DNA from: Sipunculus nudus
Lineage: Eukaryota; Annelida; Sipuncula; Golfingiida; Sipunculidae
Direction: 5' to 3'
Assembly: GCA_026874595.1 (NCBI GenBank)
Contig: CM049315.1
Location: 67,651,916-67,715,915 of the forward strand
Length of the DNA: 64,000 nucleotides
The notes under the pieces are model-generated. The model worked only from the letters and a program-made list of their open reading frames with translations. It searched no databases and had not been told where the DNA came from. A program made the position numbers and the translations under genes. This document shows positions 25,550-39,244 of the stretch, one piece after another. How positions within the stretch are numbered: the stretch's first letter is position 1; every line of letters starts with the position of its first letter.

Positions 25550-27235
25550 GATATATGTATTTCCATTGGCTTATGAAATGATGTCAATGTCTTAAAACAT
25601 GGCCATATTAACGCTCCATAAGCAGCGGTTACATTATGCTCAACTATTCGTTCACTATCCACTGCAATAAACCACGGTTGCTGGTCAGCTGTCTCTGTGG
25701 AATTCCCCCTGCATACTATTTAACCAAACACATTGCAGATATCACCAGCACAATCAGATGCTCTTCAAGTCACTTTGCACTGCGGGGGAAAGCACTTTGT
25801 AGCACAGACTCGTCCCCCCCCCCCCCCCCGTTGGAATTTACACGATGCTATCGTCAACTTTAAACACAGTCTCTATACTGAATTGGTGGTGTGGCCTGAG
25901 GTCAGTTATCTCCCTGCATATTTCCTTTCATGCAGTGCTACATGAGTTTGCCACGCTCAGTCAGCCATGTTTGTTTACACGCTAAGCCAATTAGATTTCT
26001 TCTACTAGTTCTGCAGATTTGTTTAAACACAGAGCCAATCAGATATACTTTGTCCAGGGTAAACTGACTGGGTGTTGCCAAACCTGAAAAATCCTGCTAT
26101 TTCTCACAGCGTGTGTGTGGAAGGTCACCAGGAAGTCACCCCTGTGTTCAGAGACAAGACCATCTGATGATATAAATAAAATACCTGTATGTCCATTGAT
26201 ATATGGCCATCTGATGATATAAATAAGATATTTATCTGCCTTATGTATCAAAACGTATCTGTCCACAATCCTAAACATGTATCTAGGTGACATATGGTAG
26301 AGAATACAGATACAGCGCATTCATCCATAATGAACTCTACACATTATTTTTTGTATAAACATGGTAGTACAGTATAACATGTTCATCATATCTTAAAATG
26401 AAACAATTACAGAAATTATCTTTGACCTATGACCTGAATTCTCATAATCTGTTCTCAGTTTAAGCATGACTGCCTGCAGCAACAGGGTTAATCTAATTTC
26501 CTAAAATAATCATACTTTGTTTGAAATAATTTTGCACCCACTTTTATATGTATGATACTAAAGCAGTTTACTGCCACCATAAGATCTCCTCAAATTTGCT
26601 GGCATAAACCATGTAAGAGCTTAATCGTATTTAATTTGACCTTGGTGCAAACTCCAGTTCATCCATGATCATCTATAGTTTATACCATTAGTGTTGTTTA
26701 TGCATTCATATTGACACAGCCACTGCGTTGAAGAAGGATGATCACATTATCAGATAGAGTTAATGACCACAAAAACTGTACATAGTGGAAGCAAGCATTA
26801 TTGTATTATACTTGAATGCTGGTCACATTGCAGGCCTGCTGTTAACAAAAGTAACATGCAGGTCCTCACAGAATCGTTACTGGTGACTCTGGCCGACGAC
26901 CTTCAATGAGACACCACTTATTGTATTCATGACAAATTTGATACAAAGGACATGATCAGGTAAACATATGGCCATTCATGTCACCGAAACCGGTGGCTGT
27001 GTTATGTTCTGATCAATCAACTGTCATTAATGTAATGATCATAAGGCGAGCATCACTGTAAATCAAATAAGCCTGATCAACATTTAGCGTGCTGGGACAG
27101 GTTTACAGTGAATCTACCACTCCTGCCATTAAGTTATGATGACCAGCGCTAATTTGGTGGTGGAAAATGTATCAAGCACTAAACTGAAAAAAAAAACAGG
27201 CCAGTGAAACTGAAATATGTATCAACAACTGACAA
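25550..27235. other. non-coding, no gene recognised
   Basis: A 16-base C-run lies at 25814-25829. Two 'gccatctgatgatataaata' blocks about 50 bp apart lie near 26160-26230. TTATCTCCCTGCAT at about 25907 resembles motifs common in molluscan repeats (weak hint from general knowledge). No exon is supported. Confidence 0.4.
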
Positions 27236-27636
27236 GTGACCCATGGGTCATGACGATCAGCAGAGTGACATGTTGCAAAATGTCCTTGCACAGGCAACTA
27301 ATTAAGATAAAGTAGGTGGCATTATCTTTCATGCATATTAGCTTGAGTTTATCAAGACCAATAAGCACACAAAATTTGATGATAATCCATTCAGCTGTTC
27401 CTGAATCTGGCAAAGTGTGTGTATTTTGCATTTTCTGGAAATTATGTCCCTTAAATCAGAAAATACAGATTGCAGTGCCCTGCACTGGTGTCAAATTTTC
27501 AATTTTTCTTGGGGGTGCTTATAAGCCCCATAGCTCAGACAATATGGGTAACGGAGACCTCTTTTCAGGTTTCATCCAAACAATGGACAAAGAGTGATCA
27601 TTATAGCACAGATGACTTTCAGTCAGCTGAGCTAAA
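27236..27636 (+). mobile_element. short, apparently complete family A element
   Basis: It starts with GACCCATGGGTC at 27238-27249 and ends with the hairpin TAGCACAGATGACT / AGTCAGCTGAGCTA at 27604-27634. At about 400 bp it is the smallest copy with both ends present. There is a single core module and no GACA tract, only GGACAAAGAG at about 27586. No transposase. Confidence 0.75.
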
Positions 27637-29485
27637 AAACAAACAAGAGTGGCAGTGGAATGTATCAAGAACTGAACTAAAAAACCAAGAGTGGCAGTGA
27701 AAAATGTATCACGTGACCATGAGAGATCTAAAAAAAGTCGTCAACCATGTGTTCAAATATGGAACAAATGTTTTAGTGAAGAAGAATATTTTTGTACATA
27801 ATTTGATTTTATATCTTTTATTATCAATTTCACAAACCATACTATTTTCTGTATAAAGTAACAAATATCTTCATTAAATTATTTAATCACAAATCAGATT
27901 TCTTAAAATAAATGAAAGCTTGAAAGTATATGTCTGAATAACAAAATTGACCAATTATATTCCAAATCCAATATTTGTGTTATCTGTATCTACAAACACT
28001 TTCTGTATTCCCCTTATAGGTTCTAAGGTTCAGGAATCTAACACTGGCAAACACGATTGACTCGGAACCACATTATCTCCCCTGAATGTGTAGGTAAACT
28101 CAAAGTCCTCTTTTTCTAATAAATATTTTTTTGTTTGCTTATACAAACTTTAGACTTACACTTAAACAGTTTCATAATTACTAACATAATTTTATAATCA
28201 TAAACAATTATAGTTAACTGAGATGGATATTTCCTCCTATGTCTAAACAATTTAGAATGGAGATGTTATTTTATACCTTAAATGTTACTAAAAATGTATT
28301 GCCTGAATTCCTGGCAAATTGAAATAAGTTGAGAGTTGGGTTTAGCAAACGTACATCATCAAAATTAAATACTGAGTAGTTATTTCAATTATATATTCAT
28401 TTCAGTAGGTATGTTTAGAGAGAGCAAACCATATTCTGCATTGTTTAAGCCCATTTAAAAAGCTAAAACAAATGACTAAATTGCCATGAAAAGCTTGGTC
28501 ATATTGAAACTTGGTCTAAACAATGCAAATCAATAATATTACTGACATTTATTTTTATAGGGATTTATTTATTCTAATCAAATAAACACTTAGCTGGTCT
28601 TCATAAGTCCTCAACTTATATTTGTACACAAAAGGTGTCCACATTTTCAGTGTGTATAGATCTGAACAAAGACACAACCCAAATTTGTCCCCTCCTGCAA
28701 GATATTATTCAGGATAAGTGTATACAAATGCTGCTTTATGTCACAATTCTCACAATTTTACCACTTGATTGTATATAATATATCATGATTGAGATGCATT
28801 ATTGCACAGTCCCTGAATGGTCAAACATTTAGGCAGCTCAACAAACTGGTTCAATTAACTGTGTTCTTTGTAAAAATGTATTCATACACTGCAATTAAAC
28901 AGATTTATGAAATGATAAACATTCTGAATCCAAATCTGTGGCCGCCAAAATTACTATCTATGCAGACATTGTCCAGTACAAATAATGGTACTAATAAGCT
29001 CCAACCATATTCTGAGCTGCCCAGATCGCACATACAAGTAAGATCTTTATCATCCTAACAATTATGTAGTAGGCCTATTGATTTATATTCAAATGTAATA
29101 TAATATTTTTTTAAAGCTGAGCTCAGATATTTTAACTTCAAATCATTGGGCCAAATAAACATATAGTCATAAAATGATTCACATCAACAGATGACATGAG
29201 CTTCTGACCTGAAGATGGCTATACATTTAACCTTTCAACTGGTTTTTGTGATATTTACCGCAACAAATATTTGATATATTTAAAAGTGTTCCTAATATGT
29301 ATAGTGATTAATTGAAAATGAAATACAGAGTTAACCAACAGGATTGTTTTTCTCATGGTCAATCCACCGGTCAAAATCTCTTCCTACTGACATAAAAGCA
29401 GAAAAGACACAATATAACACAATTATAGTGTGCTGGAGGGACTTAAATGAAGAGGTGCTATTGTGCAGGGGGGTGCATGGTTTTT
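27637..29485. other. AT-rich non-coding sequence
   Basis: An exon-like stretch at 28020-28093 on the plus strand has plausible splice borders, but its longest frame meets a stop before the donor, so I do not call it. The open frame at 28789-29058 has no family signal. Confidence 0.4.
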
Positions 29486-30090
29486 GATGTTGGACAAAAG
29501 GCCCCCCTCCCCCCCCCCTGGAAAAGCCCTCTTGGTAAAAAGCTCCCTAGGACAAAAGCCCCCCCCCCTACCGTAATGATAAAGAGGACAAAAGCTTCCC
29601 CCCCCCAAAAAAAATATATTTATATATTATGTTTCTACAATTATAATGGTTATACATAGGTGATGTCTATAATTAATAATTCCAAACCAACTCAAAATTC
29701 AAATTTATTATATCTTTTATATTTTGGTTAAAGATACAAAAGCAATATCAATGTAAACATCACATTATTACATGAACTACACTAGTAAATTTATAAAAAT
29801 ACAAATAATAAGTATTTTGATGAATTTTTATACATAATAATAATGGTGTATATAATGTAGATGTTTCTATTGTCAATTTCAAATGAATCATTATGTCTAT
29901 ATACAATATTCTTACTACTGCACAGTGTTACTTCTTAAAATAGTTTAAAAGTTACATATATTATTATACTTTATCATTTTGAGCATGGGGGCTTTTCACT
30001 GGGGTGGGGGCTTTTGTCCAAGGGGGTTTTTGTCTGTACCCCAATGTTTTCACTGAGGACTTTTCCAGGGAGGGATTATGTCCAGCCATA
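29486..30090. mobile_element. foldback (inverted-repeat) element, about 600 bp
   Basis: The left arm contains TTGGACAAAAGGCCCCCC, CTGGAAAAGCCCTC, GGACAAAAGCCCCC and AATGATAAAG. The right arm, on the opposite strand, has the same order: GGACATAATCCC, CTGGAAAAGTCCTC, GGACAAAAGCCCCC and AATGATAAAG. The arms are about 100-115 bp, imperfect, and enclose an AT-rich centre (about 29605-29975). The small open frames at 29423-29659 are shadows of the C-rich arm. No transposase. Confidence 0.75.
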
Positions 30091-32243
30091 CCTGCTAATA
30101 CAATCAGCCCAGGAGCCGACTTGCATCACTGACCACAACTTATTAATAAGACCAACAGCAGCTGCCTCCCCAAGCTAAGGAAGTCATAAACTATTCACAG
30201 CAGTCAACCTGCAGCACTGTATACTGCCTGCTAGCAGCAAGGAGAGGATGGACATTAATAAATGTGCCAATATCTATGCCACCAAGTACACTTAAGGAAG
30301 CCAATATAACCTCCTGACCCACCAGGCAGCACATTTCACACTGACAGACTGAATGCTCCAAAACTCTAAAGCTGAATATGGAGGTATAGCAATTTCAGAA
30401 TATGATAAAGAGTAAAATAAATTTCATAGATAAGCTAGAAAGCACTAAAAAATCACAAATACCTCAGCTGAATTTAGACAATATAAAGAGATAAATTAAG
30501 GACCACTTGAGTTTAAATAATATATACTGATGCAGATGGACGAGCCACCAGACAAACCTTGAAACAGCCTGAGCAAAATTTAGTATAAAATGAGTCTTGA
30601 CACATTAAAGTGGGCATTTATAAAAAGAACATAGAATAACAAATATACATACTTTATCATAAATTTGTAAGAAACAATGAAAAGTACATGCATGCAAAAA
30701 AGTGCTATTTGCCAATTTTAGTTGAAAAAACACAGTCTTGCAATAAAATAAAAGTTTGTCTGAATTCTTCAAAATATTTCATTATTTATTTTAGAGTAAT
30801 AATCTAATTCACAACCTGTTTTGAAAGGCATGCCAAAGAAACAGATTATTTTTTTTTTCATTTTTAGGTTTAACATTTTTATTTACTTTTTATATACTTC
30901 ACGGGTAATTTTGATTCTTTAGGAATTCCTGTCTGAAGTTGCAAGAAAAAGTGCATGAATCATGCCATAAATATAGACTAGTTTGGATAAAAACAGTTAA
31001 GCTGAGCATCTGGCTGTGATGTGATCAGTTTTGTGGATATAGGCAAAGAGGATTTGGCATCAGAACAGAAGGGGAGTCTGGCAACCCTGCACAAACATAT
31101 CCACAAACCTATAAAAGAGTCTCTTGCTGACTTTAACCCGGTTCCCCCTCGCCCTTACATATTCTGAGAGCTTCTTAGAGACATCCATTTCAGAGGAACC
31201 TGTTAAGCTTTAATGAATGGCACTGTCAGTTTAGTCTGAGTCAGACGTAACAACAAAATGTCTTGGCAAGTCTAGACAATCAGCCCATAAACTTGTCCCT
31301 GCTTGGACCACTGAGAACCTATTCTAACTAATCACGATCTTTTTGGTTTCCTCAAGACAAATGACTTTCAGTCAATGTTAAAACAAACTGTCTATGAGCA
31401 GCAAATACAATTTTTACCATTAGTCTAAGCAATGGACCATTTTTATCAATAGAGGTTGGACAAAAATTTTATCAAAGGTTTCTCAGCTAAAATAGATTCT
31501 TTGATGGTGTCTTAATGCATTGCCAATAAACCCAACTTGATTCCACCCCCTGCAAATTGCCATTTTCCTGCCAAATTCCATATGGCTACTATTACAAGGG
31601 TGAACTATTTAAATGGCCATAATTTCATAACCAAATGAGACAAAACACATTTAAGTTTCATATAAATGCAGTTCAAATTAACATTAGGTGAGAAAAATTT
31701 GATAACATTTTTGCCTAGCCTAAGTCATTCATTGCTGGGACTACATTTGCAGTATGACTTACTCTTTTCCAAACTTAATCCAAAATTTATCTGCCCAAAC
31801 AAAAACTGGGGTCACTTTATTTCAGTTGTTGTCAGGTAATTGTTTATCTGCTGGTAACTGGTCACACAATGATCTTAACATGACCTCCTTCAAGATGGTT
31901 ACCTCACCTCTCCATGGAGGGTTATGTCTTTGTTTGTCTGAGGAACAACTAACCTACATGGAAGACTTGTTAGAACAGTTGATTAAAAGCTGACCTGCTG
32001 TTTTTTTGTATAAGTTTTATCAACAGTATATGAAAAATATCTACTACTGAAATTTTACTTACAGGTATTTTAATGGCCTGAGGCTTGTCCTGCAATATAT
32101 GTACAGCTCACAGCTTATACATGTTTTTCTTCAATTTACTTCTTTTACTCAATCAGGGGTGCCAATACAGGGGTGGGATGGGGGTATATATCCCGCCTGC
32201 TCTTCAGAGAATTATATTTATATATTGGAAATGAAATTTATTA
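30091..32243. other. non-coding, no gene recognised
   Basis: On the minus strand, a 41-nt exon-like segment (31159-31199) does not fit the phase needed by the GAF-type gene. No dispersed repeat matched elsewhere in the window. Confidence 0.4.
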
Positions 32244-33114
32244 TGTTACAGTTGTCTTTTTTATTGTGTGACATGGGCGTAACTCGTGTTGTAGCAGCCT
32301 CACCTGGCCGGGTGTTGCACTCTCAGTTTAATCCGTACTGGTTGAACTCTCGTTGTCATGCTAGTCTGGGCCTTCTTCGCCTGGCCGTATCAAGTGTGAA
32401 CCCTGACATGTATGGACACCGCGTTCTTTTTTTAGATGTTTCCTGTAACGCATGTTTGCTGTGTATGTTAGATTCTTTGGATTGTTTGAGAAATGGAAGG
32501 TTCTCAGCTGGAGGTGAGAAGTTAAAAATAGGGGGCTGTGTTTTAGAGCCAAGAGAGAGGTGAGAGAATATTCCAGCGGACACAAAAGCGTGAAAGTCAG
32601 TTTGTGGGACCTATTCCAATAAGTGCTGCAATTATAGATTTTCTTCTGGATTTATGACGGATTTTATGTAGTCTTCAGTTTGCCTCTCTGATCATAGCCA
32701 GGATTTCAGTTTTGGATAACAGTAGATTGATTTTTGTAATTACATTGGACTGTTATTCTCCAAGAAGATCTGTGTGAACTGTTCTTCCGGCTTATACATT
32801 TTAAAGGACTTATCGCTGTGACAGTGGTGGTATCCATGCAGGAACTGTACACTTTGTTTCTTTTACTGTGTGATTGTACTGATTTGCTGTTATACTGCTG
32901 TTATACTGTGTAATTGTATTGATTTAGTGTATTGTAATGTTAGGGTTGTTTTAAGAATAAATTATAGTTATTTGTTAACAAAAAACCACTGACTTCTTTA
33001 TTCATTCCCCTAGACATTTCACGCTGCCTAATGTTACAGAATCTGATTTTTTTTATATTACAATATTTATGTTCATTACGCATACTTGATCTGTTGGTAT
33101 TAGGTTCCGTAACA
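32244..33114 (+). mobile_element. solo LTR, copy 1
   Basis: It begins TGTTACAG and ends TTCCGTAACA, flanked by ATTA on both sides (possible 4-bp target duplication). An AATAAA polyadenylation signal lies at 32956-32961, followed by TTAACAAAAAACCACTGACT. It aligns along its length to 50850-51634. No gag or pol sequence lies on either side, so it is a solo LTR. The 154-residue open frame at 32099-32563 starts outside the LTR and is not a gene. The TGTTAC...GTAACA termini suit Gypsy- or BEL-type LTRs; I cannot decide which. Confidence 0.85.
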
Positions 33115-33879
33115 ATTAATAATTAGAATTATAGACTTTGGTTCCATTTCAGAGGTTACTAAATGGAATATATATATCTTAACCTGGTTTAGAATTAACC
33201 TGTGTGTAATTTTGTGTTCCAGATCTTTATAATTAAACTATAGTGCTCGTTTGGTTATTAGACTTATAAAAAGTCATGTTAGACCATACAAACAATATTA
33301 GACCCAGAACAGATTCGAAGTAGCAAAAGTCGACAAGTTGCAGCTTGGAATCGCACAATTTATTGATCAGAAAATGCAGGCAAGCTATAAAGTCAACCCC
33401 CGTCTACCCTGTGAAAAACGATCAGTGTGACATTGACAGCTCGCCTGTGTGGCCTTGGCAATAGAACATGGAACATCAACTGCCATTAAACAAAGGCATT
33501 AACAAGCTGCTGCAAAACAAGATTTCCAACAGCACTGAAGTCAAACTCTTGCCAGTTCTATTTAATGCGCATTGCCATTTAAATATTTATCATCTCATTT
33601 CAAAAGGAAAAGCTTCAGACTCATTACAGAATGCTACTTTCAGTAAACCCAAACATCGGAAAGTCAGTGACTTGCTTGAAGCTTAACGATCTTCTCGTGA
33701 AAGATCATTATCATGTCAGAGATGGTTAATAATTACACAACTTCAGTGTCCTCTTCACCATTATATATGATTAAGTCTTCTAAAAATTTTTTTACCAAAC
33801 ACTATCAAATTTCTAAAAGATTATAAAAGGTTAGATCCTGCGTGTGCACAATAAGAGATTTAAATCAACAGTGCATGCT
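33115..33879. other. non-coding
   Basis: The open frame at 33468-33686 (72 residues, plus strand) has no recognised domain. The surrounding sequence is of moderate complexity and does not recur in the window. A short lineage-specific exon cannot be excluded. Confidence 0.35.
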
Positions 33880-34437
33880 TTATACAGGAATAAATTGTGA
33901 CACAGTCACAGCAAAATTTGAGGTAATAATTTTACTTTAATGGGAAAACATTAAAAAATTACAAAATTCTGATATGATCTCTGATATACAATTTAATGCT
34001 GAATTAATAAAGTTATGTCCTTGAAAAAAAAATCATAAACAGTTTCTTACTGTTTTGATCAGGTACCTAATGTTCTGGTCCATAACTTTTACAAATTATG
34101 CAATATTGACCTAATGCCTAGCATGTTTATAAGGACTGTAAAGAGGAATATTTATGCAACAGAAGAACAAAAAAGCTCTTGTGGTTTTGATGTTAGGCAG
34201 TCTTGAAGTGTAACAAAAGGTTTTTATTGGAAAACCGAGGGTTTTCCTTACTTTCTCAAAGGCATGAAGTGGCAAAGACCCAGTTTTGGGTTTGATAGAC
34301 CTAGGAACATCTAACTGTAGGGCGAATTTTGAATTTGTAGGTCCAACGGTTTCAAAAGGTGCCCTGTTAATGGATGTCCGGACAGACAGTCAGTGGACTA
34401 TAGCTCAGATAACTTACAGTCAGCTGAGCTAAAAAGT
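33880..34437 (+). mobile_element. family A-related element
   Basis: It matches the cores at 14560 and 24220: 'gatcaggtacctaatgttc', 'gatgttaggcagtcttgaag', 'gacccagttttgggttt'. It then has GGATGTCCGGACAGACAG and the hairpin TAGCTCAGATAACT (34401-34414) / AGTCAGCTGAGCTA (34418-34431), ending AAAAAG. The 5' palindrome is absent, so it is truncated or a variant. Confidence 0.75.
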
Positions 34438-36560
34438 ATCAGTTTATCCATGCCTGGGTATATTATTTATATCTGAGTCCAACCCTGAGACAGCCAGCTA
34501 GCACAACGGCTCTTAGGTGACACATAAAATCACCCCAGCAACAATGCAGATCAATATGACAGGGAGGCATTCATGTGTGACTATAGCTGCATGACCATCA
34601 GTAACTGAGTCAGACTGGACTAGCTCGACCAGCAGAGAGGCCTGTACCAGTGACTGGCTTTATTGATCACTTGTTTAGTACATTTATGAAAAAAAAGAGA
34701 AATGAAGCTTGAGTCAAGTTTTATCCACTTTTTGTTGCAAGAACAACCACCATATGAATGCAAATTTAATGTTAATCATAAAAACAGCTTATTATTCAAT
34801 TGTTTCTGGTGGGTAGACCGGTCAAGCAGATGCAGCCATGGAAAATCCAATCATACACACACATCAAAATAGAATAGGTATCTAGATGTTTCTGTGATAT
34901 TTGTTATATCACTTGCTGTAGATAAAGGCTGATGAGGTGCATTTCTTTCAGACACTGGCTGATCCTGTATATTCCAACGGAAGCACATCCCAATAGCATG
35001 TATTGTTATACGCTCCTAATCCAGCAGCTATACACTGCGGTTGTATCAGATCTCTCTGGCTGTAACCGCTGCTTTGTGTAGCAAGGTTCTCTGGGTCTGA
35101 CTACCAGGGTGGGCACAGAGCAATGAATTTTAATAAGACCAATAAGACCTAAATTTTAAACATGCATCACCTGCTCTTGATGGTCTGATTACACAAAGAC
35201 AACCACTCTCACTGGTCTTATCTGGGCTCTCTTGTGACACTCAAGGATGAATCTGTGAAATTGGATGTAGGGGTAATCTGGATCCCCATATGATGTTTTT
35301 ATTTAAATGATTCTTTGCAACTGAGAGAGACTAGGGTAATCAAGACATTCCTCATTCAATAGCATGAGGGAAAATTTTGTGTAATCTTCAAAAGAGGATG
35401 AAAGTCTCAACTACTTGCCATGTGCAAATGCAGGTATGATAATAATTCAGTTGTCTTTTTCTGGTGGACAGGGCTGACCTGTGATGCAGGTTGATAAACC
35501 TTGACTCTGATTTATCCTGTCTAGTTTTTGTATATATTTTGTTAACACATGTACCACACATCAAAGTTTGATCATGCTCCTGGTGCAAAATTCAGGATCT
35601 GGTGATCTAGAATGTTGATTGAGGTATGTGTTATCTGAGTATTTTCTAGTTACATTTGCAGTTGATCCAGACCAAGATGAGGAGTATATGATCATTTTAA
35701 TTGTTTTTACTGTACAAGAAGCTGACATATGGTGGCAGAATTGGGTACTTAAAAGAGTGATGGGTCCTGGGGTGGGGAATAAATAAGTGATTAAATTAAG
35801 GAGAGGATGACAAATTTTACAAAATGTACCTGTGTATAACAACCTTCATTGTCAGTCTGGGATAAAACTGTTGAAAGGAGTAATTATGAACTAGACTATC
35901 AGCTGAGAATGGTGTAAACAACAATTTGCCATGAGATAGCTGTCACTGTTACTGTGCAGAATTTCTTCATGTTATACACGAAACTTAAATGCAACAAAAT
36001 TTTGCTCAGTAAAATTTCTACATGGCATCGCCATTGTAGCTTTCCTTATTCCTGCTTGCCTTCGAAAACAATAATTCTTATAAAATCACCCAAGGAGTTT
36101 TTAATGTACAAGTGTAACATGGTCTAAGTGAATGGCCTGGAACATCTTATAAATCATAAACATCACTGTCTGAGACTAATGGATTTATCAACACTAGCCA
36201 AAATGTCAGTCTCATCGGAGTCTCTTGAGCCTTGTACCTTGTATAGATATGATATTGGAATTGGATTCCTCTCTTTGTATGACACAGAAGCTTTAGAACC
36301 CCTTTTGCTTTCCTAGCTAGGTTTAATATTTTTCTTACTTTTACAGATACCTAAGACTATCATATGTATATGAACTAGAGAGCATACAAAAAGCACACAC
36401 CTCCACCAGCATTATTTTATTTTAAAATCAACTCTAAATCTGATACTTATAAAAGGAATTCAGTTCACATTTGTTCACAGTGTTCTCTAAAACCACGTTG
36501 TGTACAATATTGTGCCATACATCATTTTAAAGGTTATTATCCCCGAAGTGACATAGGCGA
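34438..36560. other. non-coding, includes a low-copy block at 34990-35115
   Basis: The block at 34990-35115 is related to 20470-20600. Open frames at 35388-35842 (minus) and 36128-36316 (plus) have no domain or splice support. Nothing else was recognised. Confidence 0.4.
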
Positions 36561-36568
36561 TATGAAAA

Positions 36569-38168
36569 CTAGACGACCAGAGGTCGAGCGCTTGCCGGAA
36601 GTTGAAATGACAGAAAGACGAACAGACAGAACATATTGTGGGTTTTCTATTATTTAAATGACCCTCAGCGTTTGCTGAGAAGTTGTGGCCCGTAAAATGA
36701 CATATCAGACAAAACAACGAGGAAGCAGACAAAGCTGACCACAAAAGACAAACAGACAGACATACTGACACATCTGTGATAACAGATGACCAGACAAAAG
36801 TGCCGAAGGTAAAGAAGAGCAAAATTAGCGATAGTTTATGTAGATAAGGTTTATAATTTTGGAGATTTGGCAAAAACATGATATTTTTGGGAGGTGAAAG
36901 TGCAGCGCCCCCTAGTGGCTATATCCAGAAAATGAAAAATCTGTTTTGAGATAATAGTGTAACACATAAGATGTACCAGTTTTAAAAGGATTCCTGGAAA
37001 AAACTGTGGCCTGTAGAATTCTATATATGAGATGCAAGAACCAGCAAGCAGGCGGATTTGAGGACAACTGACAAACAGACAGACACACTGACAAAGCGAC
37101 ACAAGATTGAGACCAGATGACATTACTAGGTCATGGAGAAGACTCAGGGAAAGAAAATAAGCCATAGTTTCTGTAATGGAGCTTTGGGTTTTAGAGATAT
37201 GATCAATATAATGATATGTGTGTAAGGGTCATGTGAAACGCCACCTAGCGGCCATATCCAGAAAATGAAAAATCAGTTTTGAGATATTTGTGTAAAACAT
37301 AATATGCATCAGTTTATAAATGCTTCTTTAAAAACTGTGGCCTGTAGAATGCTATATGTGAGATGCAAGAAGCAGCAAGCAGGTGAATTTGAGGACAACT
37401 GACAAACAGACTGACACACTGACAAAATGACACAAGATTGAGACAAGACGACATTATCAGTTTATGGAGAAGACTCAGAGGAAAAAAATAAGCTATAGTT
37501 TATGTAATTGAGGCTTTGGGTTTTAGAGATATGGCCAATGTAATGATATGTGTGTCAGGGTCGTGTGCAGCGCCGCCTAGCAGCCATATTAAAAAAATGA
37601 AAAAACGATTTCTAGGTACTAGTGTAGGACTTATGAGATGTCAGTTTCAAAAAGATTTCTGCAATAATGTGGCCTTTGGCGCAAGATGAATGAAATCTCG
37701 AAATATCTCTATTCACGAGATATTTTACGAGATACTGCAAGACGTAATAAAATCTTGTAGTACTAGTTGAATGCTACCTGATGCAAAAAACTAGATCTCT
37801 CTAGCTTTAAAATTGACAAAGTTAGAAAAATAAGACCCCTTATTTTCAAATATCATGACTTTTCCCCAAAAATTTGTAACCATGGTTACGGCAAATTTGA
37901 GTCAGCTACATGCCAGATGACAGGCCTTGGAATGACGATTAAAATGAGCTATTGTTGAAGTAGATACGACTAATAGTCACAAAGATATGAAGAAAAACCC
38001 GTTTTGAGAAGTTTTGATGACCTTGACCTTGGACCTATTTTGACCAAAAACAATAGGGCACCTAGAATTTTGGTTGTCCATCATCTCTGAAAGTTTCAAG
38101 GTGATTGTGGCAAAATTGTGGCAAGGAGAGTGCAGACAAACAAACAGACAGACAGACAAACAGACAGA
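36569..38168 (+). mobile_element. family E element, copy 1 (3' hairpin missing)
   Basis: It starts CTAGA, followed by the hairpin CGACCAGAGGTCG (36574-36586) and GCTTGCCGG (36590-36598). The core has two to three units of about 330 bp (from about 36870, 37210 and 37540), each containing a variant of 'gcgccccctagtggc' and 'tgacaaacagac'. A CATCTGT-GATA-ACAGATG hairpin lies at about 36770-36787. A TGACCTTGACCTTGGACC block is at about 38018. The copy ends in a GACAGACAGACAAACAGAC run that abuts copy 2 directly. Confidence 0.65.
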
Positions 38169-39244
38169 CTAGACGACCAGAGGTCGAACGCTTGCCGGAA
38201 GCGGAAATAAGAAAGTAGAACTAGTAGACAACATACAGCAGACAGACAGGTTACATTTGGAACTGGTCAAATATATTACCCCAATTATGGCGGAAACAGA
38301 AGCACAATTTTGTGTGGTTTTGCTGATTTTCAAAAGGCGCAGATGAGTAGACAGACAAACAGACAGGCAGACGGGGGAAAAAAAACTCCATGTGAAGGCC
38401 ATGTACTCCTGTCATGGAGAATAGAAAACAGTCTATTAGAATAAAACTCCATATTTTGAAATTCAAGAAAAAGAAGAATATAATTGTAACGTATATTAGG
38501 TCACCATTGTAATGGAAGAATATGACAGAGTCCCCACGAGGATAAACGCATTAATGTAGTTTCAGATGCTTCAATGAATGTTGTGACACTGTCTATGGTT
38601 TTATAGATAACACATTATGGCACAATAATGATTGCTTCAGCCTCATCTAGCGGCTATTTTCTAAAAGGAAAAAAATAAGTTCCCATATTTTATTTATTAT
38701 ATATATTTGATGTATAATTATATTTAACCCTGCAGAATATGACAGAGTCCCCAGGAGGATAAACGCATTTAATCTAGTATGAGATACTGCAATCAGTGTT
38801 GTGACAGTGTGTATAGTTTTGGAGGTATGGCACAATAATGATTGCTGCAGCGCCATCTGGAGGCTATTTTTTAAAAGAAAAAAAATAAGTTCCCAGATAT
38901 TTTTTTTATTATTAATATTTGATGTATAATTAAAATTTAACCCCTGCCCCCAACAGCTAAACCATGGATCCGCCCATATTTTGACACACCCAACTTCAAA
39001 ATCGGGGATCCGTCCCTGGTTTGAAAGATTTGCCAGTGGTAACTGGCAACACAAGTAGCCGCACAAGGGGACACAATGAAAATAACAGGTGTGTTCAATT
39101 CAAATGTAGCGGCTTTTGTCCTCTATTCAATGCTGCTTTGTGAAATTCATGGACGACCGCCCACGCCAACTTGCAACTGTAATGGCCTTGCCGGCACTTA
39201 CCGGTCAACGCTGAAGCCACTTGTGCAATTGGATGTATCTTCAT

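Noticed and set aside
28020-28093. Exon-like segment with AG and GTAAAC borders, plus strand
   Set aside because: All three frames meet a stop before the donor. No partner exons.
31159-31199. 41-nt exon-like segment on the minus strand
   Set aside because: The phase-compatible frame for the GAF-type gene contains a stop, and the acceptor lacks a pyrimidine tract.
32099-32563. 154-residue open frame on the plus strand
   Set aside because: It runs from host sequence into a solo LTR whose second copy at 50850 does not preserve the frame.
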